NCBI GenBank assembly: GCA_014383605.1 | Contig: JACNHM010000234.1 | Coordinates: forward strand, 1 to 6,778 | Source: Chloroflexota bacterium | Lineage (GTDB): Bacteria; Chloroflexota; Anaerolineae; UBA3071 | DNA: 6,778 bases | Direction: 5' to 3' | The notes under the pieces: generated by a model | The model's input: only the letters and a program-made list of their open reading frames with translations | Told to the model about the DNA's origin: nothing | The model's database searches: none | Program-made: the position numbers and the translations under genes | Shown here: positions 4,632-6,778 of the stretch, piece by piece | How the letters are laid out: each line of letters opens with the position of its first letter | Numbering within the stretch: the first letter of the stretch is position 1

Positions 4632-5709
4632 CCCTAGAGCTGCTGATACGAGTGTCCTGCTGAAACCGGATCGCGACGTGGGCATCGTCGGCTACGGGGC
4701 CTACGTGCCCCGCTACCGGCTGCCCGCGACGGAGATCAGCCGCATCTGGAAGGGCGGCAAGGAGGGTGGGCTGCCGCTGAAGGAGAAGGCCGTGCCGGGG
4801 CTGGACGAGGACACGGCCACCATGTCCATCGAGGCGGCGCGCAACAGCCTGGCGCGGGCGGGTATTGACCCGCAGGAAATCCGGGCCGTCTGGGTGGGCA
4901 GCGAATCGCATCCCTACGCCGTCAAGCCCACCTCCACCATCGTCGCCGAGGCCATTGGGGCCTCGCCGTCGGTGCAGGCTGGCGACTGGGAGTTCGCCTG
5001 CAAGGCGGGGACGGAGGCCATGGTCGCGGCCATCGGTCTGGTGGGCTCGGGCATGGCCCGTTACGCGTTGGCCGTCGGCATGGACACCGCCCAGGGCCGG
5101 CCGGGGGACGAGCTGGAGTACACGGCGGCGGCCGGCGGCGCGGCCTACATCATCGGCCCCGCCGAGGAGAGCCTGGCCGTCTTCGAGGGCTCCTATTCCT
5201 ACGTGACGGACACGCCCGACTTCTGGCGGCGGCCGCACATGCACTATCCCAGCCACGGCTACCGCTTCACGGGCGAGCCGGCCTATTTCCATCACATCGT
5301 GACCGCGGCTGAAACACTGCTGGCGGCGTTGGGTCGCACGCCGGCCGACTACCGCTATGCGGTCTTTCACCAGCCGAACAGCAAATTCCCGCAGCGGGCG
5401 GCGCAGCGGCTGGGCTTCCAGCCGGAGCAGATCGAGACGGGGCTGCTGGTGTCCGTGATCGGCAACACCTACGCCGGCTCGTCGCTCATCGGCCTCAGCG
5501 CCGTGCTGGACGAAGCGCAGCCGGGCGACGGCGTGCTGCTGGTCTCCTTCGGCTCCGGCGCGGGATCGGATGCCTTTTCATTGCAGGTCACCGAGCGCGT
5601 CGGCGAGCGGCGCGGCCGCGCCCCCGGCACGCGGGACTACGTGCAGCGGCGCAAAGAGATTGATTACGGTACCTACGTGCGCTACCGCCGCAAGCTGCAC
5701 ACCCATTGA
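4624..5709 (+). CDS. Archaeal-type hydroxymethylglutaryl-CoA synthase
   Basis: The enzyme condenses acetyl-CoA with acetoacetyl-CoA to HMG-CoA, the second mevalonate step, in the cytosol. The protein has 361 residues; the core starts at [15 protein letters not shown] (19-33), which is nearly the N-terminus in archaeal enzymes. The thiolase-fold catalytic set is visible: Glu94 in VGSESHPYA, nucleophile Cys126 in [11 protein letters not shown], and His249 in [10 protein letters not shown]. Also visible are [11 protein letters not shown] (58-68), AAAGGAAAYIIG (168-178 region) and [12 protein letters not shown] (280-291). Length and motifs match the archaeal family rather than the Gram-positive MvaS family. 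ATG 4624 is preceded by AGAGGT at 4609-4614, 9 nt away. It adds about 18 residues before the conserved core, so GTG 4678 is an alternative without a good ribosome site. It overlaps the membrane protein by 8 nt, and a thiolase gene follows. Confidence 0.95.
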   Translation: MDDPRAADTSVLLKPDRDVGIVGYGAYVPRYRLPATEISRIWKGGKEGGLPLKEKAVPGLDEDTATMSIEAARNSLARAGIDPQEIRAVWVGSESHPYAVKPTSTIVAEAIGASPSVQAGDWEFACKAGTEAMVAAIGLVGSGMARYALAVGMDTAQGRPGDELEYTAAAGGAAYIIGPAEESLAVFEGSYSYVTDTPDFWRRPHMHYPSHGYRFTGEPAYFHHIVTAAETLLAALGRTPADYRYAVFHQPNSKFPQRAAQRLGFQPEQIETGLLVSVIGNTYAGSSLIGLSAVLDEAQPGDGVLLVSFGSGAGSDAFSLQVTERVGERRGRAPGTRDYVQRRKEIDYGTYVRYRRKLHTH

Positions 5710-5763
5710 GCAGGGACAATTAGGTTCCCAGTATGCGCTTCAGCGCCGTTTGCTGGCCGAAAA

Positions 5764-5779
5764 AGCGACTGAAGTCGCT
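5764..5779. repeat. Palindrome, part of a probable dispersed repeat
   Basis: AGCGACT (5764-5770) and AGTCGCT (5773-5779) are perfect inverse complements around GA, followed by ACTACGAAC. I associate the phrase GACTGAAGTC...CTACGAAC with dispersed intergenic repeats in some bacterial genomes, from memory only. Confidence 0.5.
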
Positions 5780-5805
5780 ACTACGAACCCCCAGTCGTTA
5801 TTGCC

Positions 5806-5837
5806 CTTGTGTACTTGTCTACTTGTTTCCTTGTCTC
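5806..5837. repeat. Degenerate octamer tandem repeat, CTTGTNNN x4
   Basis: Four consecutive 8-nt units read CTTGTGTA, CTTGTCTA, CTTGTTTC and CTTGTCTC. The first five bases are invariant; no coding role is apparent. Confidence 0.75.
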
Positions 5838-6046
5838 ATGAGGTCTGCACACGAACGTTCATTTGCAAACCTCAAAGTTGGTACTACATCTAGTATATAC
5901 CTTGTGCAAAACTACTATATATTGTAGTCAATTATAGCTCATCACGCAGCTCTTGACGCTTTATGGGCCACTTTCTGCCGATTCTTGCCTTTCTGAGCGT
6001 CATTTGCCGTTTCGTGTGCAGAGGTCATGTGTCTACTCTTTATCCC

Positions 6047-6051
6047 GGAGG
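6047..6051 (+). promoter_or_regulatory. Shine-Dalgarno supporting a TTG start
   Basis: GGAGG ends 8 nt before TTG 6060. No ATG or GTG lies in this frame near it, and the conserved thiolase N-terminus begins right after, so TTG is the start. Confidence 0.8.
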
Positions 6052-6059
6052 ATAACGTT

Positions 6060-6778
6060 TTGCGCGACGTCAGCATCATCGGCATAGGACAGACGGTTGT
6101 GGGCGAATTGTGGGAAAAATCGTTGCGTCATCTGGCGCACGACGCCGTCGTGGCCGCGCTGAAGGATGCGGGGATCGAGCGGGCCGACGCGCTGTACGTG
6201 GGCAACATGCTCTCCGGCGAGCTGGCGGAGCAGGAGCACCTGGGCGCGCTGATCGCCGACTTCGTGGGGTTGCGGGGCATCGAGGCCTTCAAGATCGAAG
6301 CGGCCTGCGGCTCCGGCGCGGCGGCGCTGCGGGTGGGTTACATGGCCGTGGCCGGCGGCCTGCACGACCTGGTCATCGTCTGCGGCGTGGAGAAGATGAC
6401 CGACGCCCCCGGCGCGGACACCACGGCGGCGCTGGCCCTGGCCGCCGACCAGGAGTACGAGGTCACGCATGGCCTCTCCTTCGTGGCCCTCAACGCCCTG
6501 CTCATGCGCCGCTACATGCACGAGTACAACGTGCCGCACAAAGCCTTTGCCGGCTTCAGCGTCAACGCCCACCGCAACGGCGCCGGCAACCCCAACGCCA
6601 TGTTCCAGTCACCGATCAGCGCGGCGACCTACCAGCGGGCAGCCATGATCGCCGACCCCATCAACCTGATGGACTCCTCGCCCATCTGCGACGGGGCGGC
6701 GGCGGTGGTGCTGGCGCCATCGCACCGGGCCGGCCACGGGCGGGGGGCGGCGGTGCGCATCCTGGCCTCCACCAGCGC
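6060..6778 (+). CDS. Thiolase-family acetyl-CoA C-acetyltransferase (3' end outside window)
   Basis: The enzyme would condense two acetyl-CoA to acetoacetyl-CoA, feeding HMG-CoA synthase. The visible 239 residues, from TTG 6060, stay open to the window edge, so the C-terminal third with the His and Cys of the second half is missing. The N-terminus DVSIIGIGQTVVGEL (3-17) is thiolase-like. The nucleophile Cys83 lies in KIEAACGSGAAALRVGYMAV (78-97), followed by VIVCGVEKMTD (105-115). NAHRNGAGNPNAMFQ (169-183) and DGAAAVVLA (211-219) match the archaeal/SCP-x-like thiolase group rather than classic PhaA/FadA enzymes. In archaea such a thiolase is encoded beside HMG-CoA synthase and a DUF35 zinc-ribbon protein, and the three form a complex. 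Here it follows HMG-CoA synthase after 350 nt on the same strand. Other acyl-CoA substrates cannot be excluded, but the neighbours favour the mevalonate role. Confidence 0.88.
   Translation, partial: MRDVSIIGIGQTVVGELWEKSLRHLAHDAVVAALKDAGIERADALYVGNMLSGELAEQEHLGALIADFVGLRGIEAFKIEAACGSGAAALRVGYMAVAGGLHDLVIVCGVEKMTDAPGADTTAALALAADQEYEVTHGLSFVALNALLMRRYMHEYNVPHKAFAGFSVNAHRNGAGNPNAMFQSPISAATYQRAAMIADPINLMDSSPICDGAAAVVLAPSHRAGHGRGAAVRILASTS

Larger units (their letters stand above)
5710..6059. other. 350-nt non-coding spacer between HMG-CoA synthase and thiolase
   Basis: No convincing gene is seen on either strand. It is more AT-rich than its flanks, especially 5860-5940. It holds a palindrome (5764-5779), an octamer tandem repeat (5806-5837) and a weak inverted pair ACTACA/TGTAGT (5883-5888 and 5923-5928). 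TTGACG at 5953 is the only fair -35 candidate but has no good -10 partner, so I cannot place the thiolase promoter. It ends with the thiolase ribosome site. Confidence 0.6.

Noticed and set aside
4408..5370. Minus-strand open frame of 320 codons opposite HMG-CoA synthase
   Set aside because: It is the antisense of a clearly recognised enzyme and of the membrane-protein end, with Arg/Gly/His-biased composition.
5733..5927. Plus-strand open frame of 64 codons in the spacer
   Set aside because: It has no ribosome site, runs through a palindrome and an octamer repeat, and has no recognisable domain.
5883..5928. Inverted ACTACA/TGTAGT around an AT-rich stretch as an operator or origin element
   Set aside because: Six-base arms 34 nt apart are expected by chance in AT-rich sequence; no DnaA boxes or iterons are seen.
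6033..6572. Minus-strand open frame of 179 codons at the right end
   Set aside because: It is antisense to the thiolase, whose motifs and ribosome site support the plus-strand frame.

Overview
The window comes from a GC-rich bacterial genome. Genes have Shine-Dalgarno-type starts and sigma70-like promoters. The mix of LiaF-like membrane proteins, a mevalonate pathway with an archaeal-type HMG-CoA synthase, DUF2283/UPF0175-type toxin-antitoxin parts and many degenerate short repeats between genes would fit Chloroflexota (Anaerolineae/Caldilineae/Roseiflexus-like). That assignment is inference from gene content, not from a marker gene.

Layout. Nucleotides 1-1357 (+) hold the 3' part of a LiaF/toast-rack-type envelope protein and a small four-helix LiaF-like membrane protein. 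A perfect-armed hairpin and a heptamer tandem repeat (1430-1502) separate them from a convergent small gene (1506-1754, -) that looks like an orphan UPF0175-type antitoxin. Its promoter sits so close to its ATG that the mRNA is probably leaderless. It is head-to-head with a complete class II HMG-CoA reductase (1804-3096, +). Two copies of a palindromic repeat of about 70 bp follow (3130-3270). Next comes a two-gene operon on the minus strand (3231-4009), with genes overlapping by one base: a DUF2283 protein and a RelE/PBECR-like putative toxin, under a near-consensus promoter at 4052-4080. On the plus strand, a small membrane protein of unknown function (4107-4631) overlaps the start of an archaeal-type HMG-CoA synthase (4624-5709). 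A 350-nt, repeat-bearing, AT-richer spacer leads to a thiolase-family gene (6060 to the window end) that starts with TTG and is cut by the edge.

How the genes work together. Thiolase (2 acetyl-CoA to acetoacetyl-CoA), HMG-CoA synthase and HMG-CoA reductase are the three steps from acetyl-CoA to mevalonate, so the right-hand two thirds is an upper-mevalonate locus for isoprenoid synthesis. The HMGS-thiolase neighbourhood resembles the archaeal arrangement in which a DUF35 protein joins the two enzymes; that gene, if present, would lie beyond the right edge. The DUF2283/toxin-like pair is a lower-GC insert on the opposite strand, between HMGR and HMGS. The most unusual points are that insert with its operator-like repeats, the leaderless orphan antitoxin facing HMGR, the membrane protein coupled to HMGS, and the recurrent heptamer/octamer repeats at gene ends.
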